Source of the DNA: Boswellia sacra
Lineage: Eukaryota; Streptophyta; Magnoliopsida; Sapindales; Burseraceae
Reading direction: 5' to 3'
NCBI GenBank assembly: GCA_013180625.2
Contig: SNVD02016068.1
Coordinates: forward strand, 1-64,000
DNA: 64,000 nt
Under the pieces are notes generated by a model, which ran no database searches, was not told the origin of the DNA, and worked only from the letters and a program-made list of their open reading frames with translations. Below are positions 9,641 through 21,308 of this stretch, piece by piece (the first letter of the stretch is position 1; each line of letters begins with the position of its first letter). The translations under genes and the position numbers were made by a program.

Positions 9641-12240
9641 CAAGTGGATACGCAAAGTAGAAGAAAAAGGACATGTTTCTTGGAAAGAGAATACTCTCAG
9701 GTTTTGATTAATGATGAAAAGTTGAACAATATGCCTAGGATTCAACTCCCTTTATATAGGATAAAATAAAAAGACTCAAATGTCTTAAAATTATTAAATC
9801 ATTAATTCTGAGCACCCAATGATATAATAATAATACAATAACTCAAAAATAAAGTGGCTCTAATATAATTTAAATGTAGCACGAAAATAGCATAAAAATA
9901 GGTCAGCCAAAATTTAAGTCTAAACAAGTCAAACCCACAAGAACCATGCTACATCAGTTGCTATTCCTCTCACTACCCCACTTTCATTTCCTCCATTGGC
10001 ACAGACACAAGCTTCTCCTTCTTCGATACAAACTCCTTCTACTATGTTTTGTTGGACAGAATGTGCTCCACCATCCTAGAGACTACGTACTCCTCCCCAA
10101 CCCTAACCCCCCCCAACCCCCACCCCACCCCCCCAAAAGACTTTATCCTCTACCCTCTTGGAGGCTATCTCCTCCACCCTTTTGGTATGTAATTATCATT
10201 TAGTAATGAATTACATATACAAGTATAGGAAATGATAATTACGTAACAAACAATAAAGCAAAAAACTTTGCAAAGCATAATATAAAAACGTGTTATCCTC
10301 ATCCTAGCCAATTCGTTTTGTTCTGTTATTTTTTTCTATACTTTGAAAATGGAAAGCCTTTCCTCAATTCTTCTTTCAAAATTCCCCCTCCTCCTCCATT
10401 CACCTCTAAAAACACAATGTAACCGATTGCTCCTTTTCGTCCATCCGCCTTTGTCATGCTCAGTTTTGGGGTTAGGCTACACCCGATGTAGGAAGCTTGA
10501 CCACAACTTTGCACTCTTAATTAGGGTGTTCATGGGTTGGGTGAGGTTTTGTTGGATTGACTCAATCTGATGCAACATTACGTTCAAAGATTTCAACCCG
10601 TGATAGGTTTTTGCACACAAAAACCTGACGCATAATCTGCTGCTTCATATTGGATTGGGTTGGTCAAGTTAGTTGGTTTATAGCCAATTTCTTACTTCCA
10701 ATCTCAAACTCAAACGTGGTGTACAAAAGAAAAGAAAAAAAAACATTGCAAAAGGAACATTTACGCCTTCCTCAATTTGATTCTCAAAGAATAGATATAT
10801 TCAGAAATGTAAGTAAAAAGCCCTCCCTAATTATGTTGAGTTACTTTCTCCAATATTTACCATAAACACAGCGACCAAGTAAAGACTTATTTAAGTTCAG
10901 GCATAAACCAATGTCGAATTAAAAAAAAGAAGTGTTAAAATGTTAGCCTTGACTCTACTTCTATCCATCAAATTATCAATTGCCCCTAAAAAAATAAATG
11001 GAATAAGATAAAATTATTATGAAGAAGTTGATCCACATTTTGTTAGCAACCAAATGTTGCTAATAAGATTCAAGAAACCCACAAAGAAAATCCAAAATCC
11101 AATTCATTAAGAAACAAAATAAAGAACAAAATTCATAATCTTATTTCTAATCAATTTCGTAAAGAAAAAATAGAGCAATGAATGATATTAATGTAATCCA
11201 CATAAAACAATAAGCCTAATTTATAAAGTAGAAGCAGACATCCAAAATAAAAATAGAAATATGATGTCCAGAAATGAGTAAAAACATAAAAATAAAAATA
11301 AAAATCTGATGTACAAAAATGAGTGAGCAAAAATGAGGGAAACCTAGGTCGGGAAGTAGATGCCTCTTTGTGACTTTGCAGTGAGCAATAAAAAATTTTT
11401 GTAATATTTTTCTAAAATGGCCTTGAAGAAGACAAAGAAAAGCACAATAACAGAAAGGTGGATCGGTGGAGATCACCATGACAGAAGAGAGTACAGAATG
11501 TGGTAAGCGCGACAAACGGTGGACAGGATGCGAGCTATAAGCATGATAAAGGGTCAGAGAAGGTAGGAGACCAAAGTGAATATAACTACAATAGAGGATT
11601 GAGATGTTGTTGGAGAATAGATGCGACAAAACGGTGATGTTGGAGGGGCACTTTGGCACGATACGATGGAGTTGGAAAAGGAGCTACAAAGCTTGGTTGG
11701 AGTTGGATTTAAGAGTTAGGGCTATCTTCAATTAGGTTTGGGGTGTCCAAAATGTTGAATTTATATAAGTGATCTGGTGTGGCAATGTCCATGGTAAAAT
11801 TATGCATTCCACAAATTAATGCATAAAAATCCGACACAACCCGATCACTTAAACCCGATTTCTGGTTCATTTTTAATACAAACTTATTAGAACCAACCAA
11901 CCAGATGAACCCGATCGGATCGGATTATTTTGAACACCCTATTCTTGATGCAGAAGCAAAGAAAGGTTAAAGTTTACATCGATGATAAGGACAAGTCGGG
12001 TGGCAGTGACGTGGAGAATACGTTGTCTTATGCTTTTGTTGGTGAATCACTGTTGTTAAAAGCTGTAATCGAGTTAAAGTATTTGTTTGGAAGGACAAAC
12101 AAGGATCTTGTCCAACGAATAATGATGGTTAATGTTAATGTGTATATTGGCAAGGAGAAGGAAAAGGCAGAGGAAATTGTAGAGGAAACTAAGGAAAGTA
12201 AGGAAACTATGAAGGATAGAGAAGTGGTTGAGGCAAGAAG
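9640..12240 (-). repeat. Repeat unit R1 (inverted), split by a hAT-type element
   Basis: 9640-10521 read in reverse matches 12830-13680 base for base over long stretches, including the TATATAAAGGGAG-like TATA region, CCATTTTCRAAGTATAG and AACACGTTTTTATACTGTGC. The match resumes at 11942 (GCAGAAGCAAAGAAAGGTTAAAGTTTACATCG) against the reverse of 13830-14080, so R1 is one unit interrupted by 10522-11941. One end has a TATA box followed about 50-100 bp later by a CATTAATCAAAACTTGAGAG-type sequence, which looks like the promoter and R/U5 part of an LTR. I see no coding domain; long frames here are low-complexity. Confidence 0.6.
10522..11941. mobile_element. hAT-type non-autonomous DNA transposon (1.42 kb)
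   Basis: It begins TAGGGTGTTCA (10522) and ends TGAACACCCTA (11941), a perfect 11-bp terminal inverted repeat of the TAGGG-GTTCA type common in plant hAT elements. It is flanked by CTCTTAAT (10514-10521) and TTCTTGAT (11942-11949), an 8-bp duplication with two mismatches, the size hAT elements make. Removing it rejoins repeat R1, whose other copies lack it. Near the ends both strands carry GGGTTGGG/ACCCGATC-type words repeated in inverted order. No transposase frame is visible, so it would need one in trans. Confidence 0.8.
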
Positions 12241-14521
12241 TATGGGTATTGATATCTCCAAGAGGGTGTCCATGCAGGACAGTGGAGGAGATAGTCTCCA
12301 GAAGGATGGAGGACATAGTCTCCAAGATGGTGGACGATATGTTGTACATCAAAATAGAGGGGAAGGAGTTTGTGTCGAAGGAGAAAGAGCTTATGTCTAT
12401 GCCAGTGGAGAACATGAAAGTAGGGTAGTGAGAGGAATAGACAGCTAATTTAGCATGGCTCTCGTGAGTTTAGGCGAGTTCAACTTGTTTAAGCTTAATT
12501 TTAGCTTATTTATTTTTGTACTATTTTCATGCTACATTTCAGTTACATTTGGGCTACTTTATTTTTGAGTTATTTTATTAATATTGTATCATTGGGGGCA
12601 TAGAATTAATATTTTTAAGACATTTGGGTCTCTTTATCATATTATTATTATATCATCGGGAGTTATCTTATTATTATATCAATGTCCTTTATATAGGATA
12701 AAATTTAACAACTCAATAGAACTTTTAACAACAATGATTCAACAATAAAAGTATGAGACAATGCATTCTCCTCATCACTCCCACCCGACTTTTCCTTGTC
12801 ACCCATGTAAACTTTAGCCTTCGTTCGCTCCTACGTTAAGAGTGTAAAGGTGTGGTCGAGCTCCCTAAATCTGGTGTAGCCAAAACTTGAAACTGAGCTT
12901 CACAAACGTGGACGGAGGAAAAGGAGCAGTTGGTTACATTTTTTTTTTGGAGGTGAATGGAGGAGGACGGAGAATTTTGAAAGAATGATGGAGGAAAGGC
13001 TTTCCATTTTCGAAGTATAGAAAATATAACAGACCAAGACAAATTGGCAACGACGAGGATAACACGTTTTTATACTGTGCTTTTTGAAGTATTGTGTACT
13101 ATTATTTACAAAATAACTATCATTTTCTATACTTGTATATGTAACTCATTGCTAAATGATAATTACATACCAAAAGGGTGGATGAGATAGCCTCCAAGAG
13201 AGTGAAGGACATAGTGTTTAGAAGGGCGGAGGATGTAGTCTTTAGGGTGGTGGAGGACATTCTATCTAACAAAACGGAGGAGAAGGAATTTGTGTCGAAG
13301 GAGGAGCAATTTGTGTTTGTGCCAGTGGAGAACATGAAAGTGGGGTCGTGAGAGGAATAGACAGCTGATGCAGCATAGTTCTCGTGGGTTCAACTTGTTT
13401 AGGCTTAATTTTAACTTTTTTATTTTTTGTGCTACATTTGAGTTATATTTTGGCTACTTTATTTTTGAGTTATTTTATTATTATTATATTATTGGGTGCT
13501 TGGAATTAATATTTTAATACTTTTAGGACATTGGGGTCTTTTTATTTTATCCTATATAAAGGGAGTTGAAGCCTAGGCCTATCATTCAACTTTTCATCAT
13601 TAATCAAAACTTGAGAGCATCATCTTTCCAAGAAAGCTACATGTTAGTTTTCTTCTATCTCGCGTATCCGCTTCATTAGCAGTTGCATGCTAATTGCCAT
13701 ATCCATTTAATCCCAATCTTAAAAGTTAAATAGCATGCTACCAAATACAGCTAATAAGTGTGCCCAATTACCTAAAAGATTTCTACAATTTCAAAAAAGA
13801 AAAAAAAAAGAAAGAAAGTCAGCTGTTATACATGGGATAGAATCCTTTTTCCTCCTCCCAAACAAATACTTCACAGCTCGATTATAGCTTTTAATAACAA
13901 AGATTCACTAACAAAAGAACAAGACAACACGTTCTTTTGTCACTCCCACCTGAGTCGTCTTTGTCACTCTCACCCAACTCATCTTTGTCACTCCCACCCG
14001 ACTCGTCCTCATTACCTATGTAAACTTTAACCTTCCTTCGCTCCTGCATTAATAGTGTAAAAGGTCCGGTTGAGCTCCCCAGATCTAGGGCAGTCAAACC
14101 CAAAAGCAAGCATGACAAAGGTGGACAAAGGAAGTGGGAAAGTTGGTTAAATTATGTTTTTGGAGGTGAAGAGAGAAGGAGTGAGAATTTTGATCGAAGG
14201 ATGGAGGAAAGACTTGTCATTTTTGAAGTACAGAGAAAATAAAAAAGCAAGATAGATTGGCTAGGACATGGAAAACACGTTTTTATACTGTGCTTTTCAA
14301 AGTATTATGCATTTTTATTTGCTGCATAATTATCATTTCCTGTACTTGTATATGTAACTCATTACTAAATGATAATTACAAGCAAGGAGGGTGGAGTAGA
14401 TAGTCCCTAAGACGGTGGAGAAGATAGTCTCCAGGAGGGTGGAGGACGTTCTATCTGGCAAAATGAAGGAGAAGGCGCTTGTGTCTATGCCAATGGGGAG
14501 CAAGAAAGTGGGGTGTTGAGA
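12240..14521 (+). repeat. Repeat units R2 (12240-12680), R3 (12720-13690) and R4 (13840-14521)
   Basis: R3 is the most complete copy. It runs from CACTCCCACCCGACT through AACACGTTTTTATACTGTG, a GGTGGAGGAC-rich block, GCCAGTGGAGAACATGAAAG and GACAGCTGATGCAGCAT, to CCTATATAAAGGGAGTTGAAG. R4 repeats the left and middle parts and ends where the amidohydrolase scrap begins. R2 repeats only the right part (GTCTCCAAGATGGTGG, GCCAGTGGAGAACATGAAAG). Copies differ by many substitutions and small indels. No recognised protein domain; the structure suggests LTRs or a small non-autonomous element. Confidence 0.6.
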
Positions 14522-14620
14522 GGATGTTCTTTCCATAAGAGTAGTCATTCATGCTGCAATAGCCATCTCTTTCTTGGAAAACAATGCTATTTAAAGGCAA
14601 TAAGAACATTGTATATCCAA
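14522..14620 (+). pseudogene. 3' scrap of an IAA-amino acid amidohydrolase gene
   Basis: The sequence GATGTTCTTTCCATA, AGAGTAGTCATTCATGC, AATAGCCATCTCTTTCTTGG and AACAATGCTATT aligns with the last 100 bases of copy A's final exon (8949-9040), coding for the VLPIGAAxHAxxAIxxLxxNA end. It starts immediately at the edge of repeat R4 and carries a stop (TTTAAAGGC against GAAAGGC). Its downstream DNA to about 15260 also matches that of copy A, so this is the 3' end of a third gene copy or of a partial duplication. Confidence 0.7.
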
Positions 14621-16029
14621 CATGTGTTGATTAAATTTGAGGAATTAAAGAGCATACATTATGCATTTTAAGTGATGAGACAACTTTAATTTTGTTCTGT
14701 AAGTGATTTACAAACTGAAACAAATTCTATCAGATTTCAACAATAATTTGGCCTTATATCTCTCACCACACATTATGACATGTATCCCATCCATTATCCC
14801 AAATAGTCTCATTTCCAGAAACCATTTGATTTCATATTATACGACTTAACATTGTGCTTATCATGTATGTATTTACCATTTGCTTTCAGTTTTATTTCTA
14901 TAGACTCAGCATTGTGCTTATCATAGATGCATTTAATACAAAACTATCATTTTATATGACTTAGCATTATGCTTGTCATGTATGTATTTACCATTGGCTT
15001 TCAGTTTTATATCTGTAGACTCAACGTTGTGCTTATCATGTTTGTATTTAATACAAAACTATCACCTTTATTATGGACCTTTGTTCCATAGATTACAGAA
15101 TATATAAATTTATTGCACTTTCATAGTGAGAATTGAACCTCAAACCTAATCTTAATGATGCCTATGTAATCACAGGCAAGTGACTTTACCATCATGCCAA
15201 TTTCTTAGGATTGTATAACTGAAATGTATGGGGACTATTTTTACACCCAAGAATCTATGTTGAACAACCGTTTACAAATACATTTTTTTTACTAAATTAT
15301 TTATTAAGAAATTTACCATTAAGTACAAATAATTTATTTTAAGAATAATTAATTTGAATAAACAAAATGCAATTACTTTCCTCATTAACTTTATTCTAAA
15401 TCTTTATTTAAATTTATTTATCTCCAACATTAAACTTATTTGCTTTCTCTTCTCTGGCAATTCATCATTTGTTCACCTTGCTCCAATTGCTACCAATTTT
15501 AAATACATAGAAAAGGAGGAATTTTGATTTAATCTATATGACAAAACAAACTAAGAAATAAAACATTCTATAACATAAAAAAACTGAAAGAAATGAAAAT
15601 CTTTTGAGCAAACAAAATTTTCTGGCGTATAGAGGAGATATGCATGGGCGATGAGTTAAAAAAAAAAAAAATTGGAGAAAGGAAATTGATTTTGTAAGAG
15701 AAAAAGGTTAAAGAAAAAAGATTTTTTTTTAGAGACATAATAGGGTTTACTAAAATGTGTGAAAATAATAATAACAGAAAAGAATAATTTTTAGTTAAGT
15801 TTGTTTTAGGAATTTAAAAAGGTGCTTTGACCAAAATCTAGATTTTTAAATATTTATAATAGATTTAAAAAGTAAATGGGTATTGAAAGCAATTATTTGG
15901 ATGCAAATAACTTTATCATTGAAAATTTAATTCATTGTTATATTTAGTAACAATTCCTACCTTGTAAAGAATGAAGTCATAATGTGGAAACCAAAACAAG
16001 TAATTATTAAAGAAATATTGTTTACCAAT
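14620..16029. other. AT-rich DNA without genes; duplicated 3' flank and a 110-bp internal repeat
   Basis: Up to about 15260 it matches the 3' flank of copy A. Within it, a block built on TTTCAGTTTTATWTCTRTAGACTCA, GTGCTTATCATG and TTTAATACAAAACTATCA recurs at about 14880, 14945 and 14998, so it has small tandem duplications. 15260-16029 is A/T-rich with poly-A and poly-T runs at 15659-15672 and 15722-15730; I see nothing coding. Confidence 0.5.
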
Positions 16030-16513
16030 AGAGTCATATTGAAGTAAGTGTCACGTGCTTAGAAATTGTGCAACACGCTTGTGCAATACTTAGACAACTC
16101 GAATTCAAAAGTTATTAAATAAACCTTGATGTTGACTTGCTTCACTCGAAAAGAAGTTTGAGAAACTTGAATGGTTGAGCTAGATAGCTTTTAGGCAAAG
16201 TATGGAGAAGTGTTAGAAGATTAGAGGCAAGTGTTGCTAAGTGAGAATGTTTTGTATTACACAAGAACTCTTTACAATTGCTCGATGACAACTTAGTTTT
16301 ACAATGAAGCTTAAAGGGGTATTTATAGTAAACCTTCTCTTAAATGTATGGCTAAGATTTAATACATCGACGATTGTTATTTACATTTTAGAATGTTTTG
16401 GCTTGTTAGAGAATTCTCGAGGATGGACTAGGATTTGTAAGCTTTCTAGAAAAAAGGCTAAACCTTGTGCACATTTGGGCCACTCTAGCAAGTAAATTAA
16501 ACGAACCGTAACA
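16030..16513 (-). repeat. Possible solo or fragmentary LTR (Ty1/copia-like)
   Basis: On the minus strand it would begin TGTTACGGTTCG (from 16513), have a TATAAATACCCC box (about 16318-16329) and then a run with AGTTCTTGTGTAATACAAAAC and several CTTCTCC/CAACACTTGCC words, an arrangement typical of short plant LTRs. No inverted termini with a target duplication were found and no internal domains flank it, so the boundaries are guesses. Confidence 0.35.
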
Positions 16514-16983
16514 CAAGCTAAAGAATTCACTTTTTATAATTGATGGTAGATAAACTGTTAAAATATGATTTACTTTAATTACGAAATATAAAGGGTATAA
16601 TATTTATCTTATACAAACTGTCCAAAATAAAAATTTCTAACTATCCATAATATCTACAAATTGTGAAAAAATATCACTCTCATTTCGAACTAGACAAATT
16701 ATTAACACTTTATTTGTTTATATTTTTAAAACTTTATTCTTTAAAAATATATATTTTTTAATATATTTAAATTAATATCAATCATATATTATTTTTAAAA
16801 TTTTAAAAATAAAAAAATAATACCAACCATATCCACGTATTCTTTCAAACTTTTAAAAATAAAAACTAAAAAATTACGAACTAACACAAACAAATACCTA
16901 TCTAATAAAATATTTAAAATTTCATAAGAATAAGACAACTTAAATAACAAAAGATATATTATTGTTCATTTCAAAAATAAGTA
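16514..16983. promoter_or_regulatory. AT-rich upstream region of amidohydrolase copy B
   Basis: Strongly A/T-rich with many ATATATTTTT-like words; it ends at the ATG of copy B. It could hold the ancestral promoter, but no specific box can be assigned. Confidence 0.3.
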
Positions 16984-19852
16984 ATGAAATCTGTCGTGGC
17001 TTGTCTGAGCCTTCTGATCCTCGTATCAACGGTCTTTACATGCCACGCGACATGGGCGGCTACGGAGGCTACGAGTGGGACGGAACCGGAGAAGCTGAAT
17101 TGAGTGACTCGGGAGTTGCTGGAGTCGGCGAGAGAGCCGGAATTCTTGGAGTGGTTGAAGAGGTTAGGAGGAGACTTCACGAGTACCAGAGCTAGGTTTT
17201 GAGGAGTACAAGACGATTGAACTGATAAGAGCGGAGCTTGAGTCACTTAGGATTGAATACACGTGGCCGGTAGCCAAGACTGGGCTCGTGGCGTTGGTTG
17301 GGACCGGGATGGAGCCCTGGTTTGGTCTTAGAGTTGACACGGACGCTCTCGCAAAACAGGTAAATTAATTCAACCCTAATTGTCTCTCTTCCTTGGTCAT
17401 ACCTTTTAAGTTTTGACCCAGTTTGTTGATTCGGTTAATCTCCTTAATCACAATAAATTCTGTATACCTCGGATTACTTTTCTAAATAATAAGTATTTAA
17501 TTATCGAATATTTAATTGACATTTGTTTGTTACTATCTCCCAAGGGCATGTTACCCTAGCCTTATCATTAATAAAGCCTAGATAATCCAATTGTTAATTT
17601 TATCCTCCGGTTTTATTTCTTCTTTTTATTAAGGAAACAGGTTCCCTCTTCATAGGTTCCCTGTGAGAGAAACAAATATCCAATATTTAGGTTTACTCTC
17701 TTTATAATATCTACCCTTGCAATTATTCTTAATAAACTCAATAACTCTCCTTAAAACTATCCAATATAGATATTCTCAATGTGGACACATCTCTTTACAA
17801 TTGAAGTATCTCACTCTCAAAGGTCTTAGTTCAAACATCAAATAACCAACCGTTCTTTTATCTAAACAACCAAATAAACAACATTTCCTTTGTCAAATTA
17901 TTAAGTTCTCACATTAATAGTTCATAGATTTGACTCTATGACAAAGTTAGCGGCACCTAATTCTAACCCAAAAAGGCAATGCTTTTGATGGAGGAACCCC
18001 TATTTTTAAAATCTCTCTTTCCAACTATACAAATGTGAGACAACTACGATAACATTAACTTTAATTTTTTTCTGGGATACTTGACTCTTTCATTATTGGT
18101 ATTACAACCAAATTCAGAATTATCAACATACAGATTTAATTATCTTGACAAAATGGTTGTTTATATGTTTCATCTCAAATAGAGGGAAGGCAACAAACTA
18201 ATAATAGCTACTGTTTGAACTTTAAACCCTTTTATTGCCAGGCTTGGATAACTACCTTGATTTATTAAATTAAAGAAATGGAGTTAATATTATTCAATAT
18301 TGTTATTTGGAAGGAAGGAATTGGTGGAGTGGGAGTATAAGAGCAAGGTGGATGGGAAAATGCATGCCTGCAGCCATGATGCTCATGTCACGATGCTGCT
18401 GGCAGCCGCTAAATTACGCCAACGCAAGAAGGATGAACTAAAGGTAAATTAACAATCACAAAACCGATTTGGAAAAGAGAAGGGAAATTTCCTCAACGTA
18501 CTTGACTGTTCTTCTAGCTTGTTTTGACCCGGTTGCATCATATGAATTTCATTTCTAAGGGCACAGTTAAGCTTGTCTTCCGACCTGGAGAAGAGGGTTA
18601 TGCTGGCGCGTACCATATGTTAGAAGAAGGTGCCTTGATAAGTTCCTGGGCATTTTTGCATTGCATATTTCACCAGAAATACCTACTGGTGACATTGGTT
18701 CGAGACTGGTCCTATGCTTGCTGCTGCTGGGAGGTTTATTGGCATAATTAAAGAAAAGGGTGAGAACGCTGCAAACCCTCAAGCTACCAGAAATCCAGTT
18801 CTTGCAGATTCTTTTGGAATCGTTGCAATCCAACGAATACTTTCTCGGGAGACAGATCCTCTTGCAGCCAGGGTAAAACTTTTGCAAACATCTACATGAT
18901 AGTTAATTGGCTCTCCCCTTATGGTTCATTCTTGCTCTCGAGACTCGAAAAGATGAATGTATATATTCTAGTCTAGTTGTCAAATACCTTTTACGTCGAC
19001 AAGTATCTGAATTACTTGTGAGTAGTTTCATGGATTTATCCAGACAAAGGAAAAGCAATCATTGACTTGTTTATATCTGCAAGCTTCAATACAGGTGGTC
19101 CACAATGAAGTATCTTCATTTTTTCTCCTGAAACCTTTCGTTTTTCTTTGTCTTTATCTTCAATGGAATCAAAATCTAGTAGTTTTTACTCCATTCCAAC
19201 CATATACAGGTAATCTCAATCGGGTTCATTGAAGCAAGCCATGCAGGAAATGTAATCCCAGAGACTGAAATTTGGAGGCACTCTTCGGGCATTTTCCTAT
19301 CTAAAGAAAAGAATCAGAGAGTTATATATTGTTTGATTTTTTGTCGAGGAGGGTTAAAAAAGAATATAATTTCTCAAAAAATTCTCATAATCTTTTTCAT
19401 AAAAGAATCAGTGATGTATAGCTAGCTATCAGGAAGAATATGATAGAATTATGAGATGATTTCGTTAACACGTCATAGAAATGCAAGCAGCCGTTCATCG
19501 GTGTAGTGCTACAGGAGACGTCATGGAGGAAAAATTGAGGTCTTACCCGGCACTTCTCAATGATGAAGCAACGTATGAACATGCAAAGAGTGTTGGACAG
19601 TCCTTGCTTGGGAAACCAAATGTGCACCTAATTCCAATGTTGATGGCAGCAGAGGACTTCAGCTTCTCCTCACAGAAGATGGCAGCTGCCTTTTTCATCA
19701 TTGGAACAAAGAATGAAACAATTAAAGCTCTTAACCAATTGCACTCACCATACTTAGTTATTGATGAGGACATTCTTCCCATAGGAGCAGCGTTCCATGC
19801 TTCTGTAGCCATCTCTTACTTGAACAAAAATGCTGCTGTTGAGAGGCAATAG
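16984..19852 (+). pseudogene. IAA-amino acid amidohydrolase (ILR1-like, M20 family) pseudogene, copy B
   Basis: Exon 1 (16984-17359) starts with a good signal peptide (MKSVVACLSLLILVSTVF), meets TGA at 17101, and later needs two single-base insertions (near 17163 and 17187) to read WLKR-RRRLHEY-PELGFEEY and WPVAKTGLVALVGTG; it ends at a CAG/GTAAAT donor. Exon 2 (18318-18443): [20 protein letters not shown]. Exon 3 (about 18560-18872): GTVKLVFRPGEEGYAGAY, EEGAL, then frameshifts. Exon 4 (19210 on): VISIGFIEASHAGNVIPETE, then a shift into GGTLRAFSYLKKRI. Exon 5 (about 19473-19852) is fully open: MEEKLRSYP, MAAEDFSF, LHSPYLVIDEDILPIGAAFHA. The Cys, His and Glu metal-site positions survive, but stop, shifts and an AC in place of the AG acceptor before exon 5 (copy A has AG) show it is dead. 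The open reading of exon 5 suggests recent loss. Confidence 0.85.
17360..18317 (+). other. Intron 1 of amidohydrolase copy B
   Basis: A 958-base interval between the GTAAAT donor and the GGAAG acceptor of exon 2. The last 180 bases match the region before the first exon of copy A. Nothing else is recognisable. Confidence 0.6.
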
Positions 19853-21308
19853 GAATGTGGCAATTCACTCAAAATTAGAGAAGGACCTGCATTGTGCAAT
19901 CCAAACGATGAGACACGTTTTAATTTTGTTATGTAATTTATATACAAACTAAAAATAAATGCTACCACATTTCAATAGATATATGACATGATATACACTA
20001 GCCTCCCCAATTTTCCCCAACAGTTCCAACTTATGTCTTCATTTCCATAAACCAATTCTTGAACTAAATCTTTAGACGTGGGCAACAAAAATTATCAGTT
20101 TTATATCCACAAACTAAAAAATCTGCTTACCATGTTTTTAAGCCAACAGTATCACATGTACTAGAGAATTTTATACAATATGTAAAAATCATGAGAATGA
20201 TATCAGGACATGTCGCATAAAATATGTAAAAATCATGATAACTGTACCAGGAAATGTTGCTTGTAACAGAAATATGTATGACTTACAACATAAAAAGTCA
20301 AATTTGTAGAAGCAATATGTTAAAGACATAAGTGTCTAATATATATATTTTTTTCCTATAAATTTTAATGACCCCAGCAAAAAATTTAATTCTTCAAAAA
20401 AAAAAAAAACGGTGTATTCAGAACTCGAGTTAAATCATATGTCACTGTTCACTTCAAAGTTAAAGCACCATTTATCACGTTAACAAATGATTTACAAATA
20501 CATCTGACAGAAAACAGTAATTGCCACATTTGAATCAAGAGTTAAATAAAGAACAGCTTCCAAAATTGAAGTTCACATCTTTTAAAATTGGAAGCAAAAC
20601 TTGGCTTCAACAAATTTTGTCATTCTCCAATCTGCTTTTAATCCAAAATTTACAGCCTTTGAAGAATCAAAGAAAAAGAAACAAGTACAATAAGAATCTA
20701 CTGCATTTTCACAAGTTGTAAATATGTATGCAGTGGGTGATAGAAAATATGCCACAGAATGGAGTGAATAGATCAGAGCTTGCTACCCTTGACATGAGAA
20801 TTTTGGAGATGGCAGTTTCAAAAACTCCTACCCTCCAAAGAATAAAGTCCTACATTAGAATGATCCAACTAGTGGAAGCATAAATGAGAAAAACAGGCAG
20901 ATTGACAGGGTATTTACATTTAGTGCCTTTGTACAAGTATTCAAAGTGACCTAGTTAAGCCAAATTAAGATGATGATGTCTTTGAGATTATTCAAATTAC
21001 CAAATTTTTTTGCCACCAGTGTCAATAAACAACCAAACAGATATTGACCTTACAATTAACAAGATACCCTCCACATCATGACCTTCAAGAATATTACTGG
21101 AAATCAACATCTTGGCAAAACCACTATATCCATGTCTTGAGTTTAAACATCCAAAATCTTTTCAATAAAAAGATTGAACAAGATTAGGGGGTGGAAAACT
21201 CGGTTTCTATACTTTTCTGTTAAGAATAGTTCAAATTCCAAGAAGCTCACCTCTGCAAATTAAAAAGAATCCCAAGAAGAATTTACAGAGAAACGAGGTC
21301 TTAGGGAA
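19853..21308. other. Intergenic region between copy B and the PPR gene
   Basis: The first 130 bases are the 3' UTR-like sequence shared with copies A and the scrap (TTTTAATTTTGTTMTGTAA). TATGTAAAAATCATGA is repeated at 20178 and 20222. The rest is A/T-rich and holds no gene; its right end is the 3' UTR side of the minus-strand PPR gene. Confidence 0.5.

Noticed and set aside
9946..10203. Pro/Leu/His-rich plus-strand frame of 85 aa resembling a secreted peptide
   Set aside because: It lies on the reverse side of repeat R1, includes a poly-C run, and is not kept in the other copies.
11930..12448. 172-aa plus-strand open frame, Lys/Glu-rich
   Set aside because: It crosses the edge of the hAT element and two pieces of the R repeat in opposite orientation; other copies of the repeat do not keep the frame.
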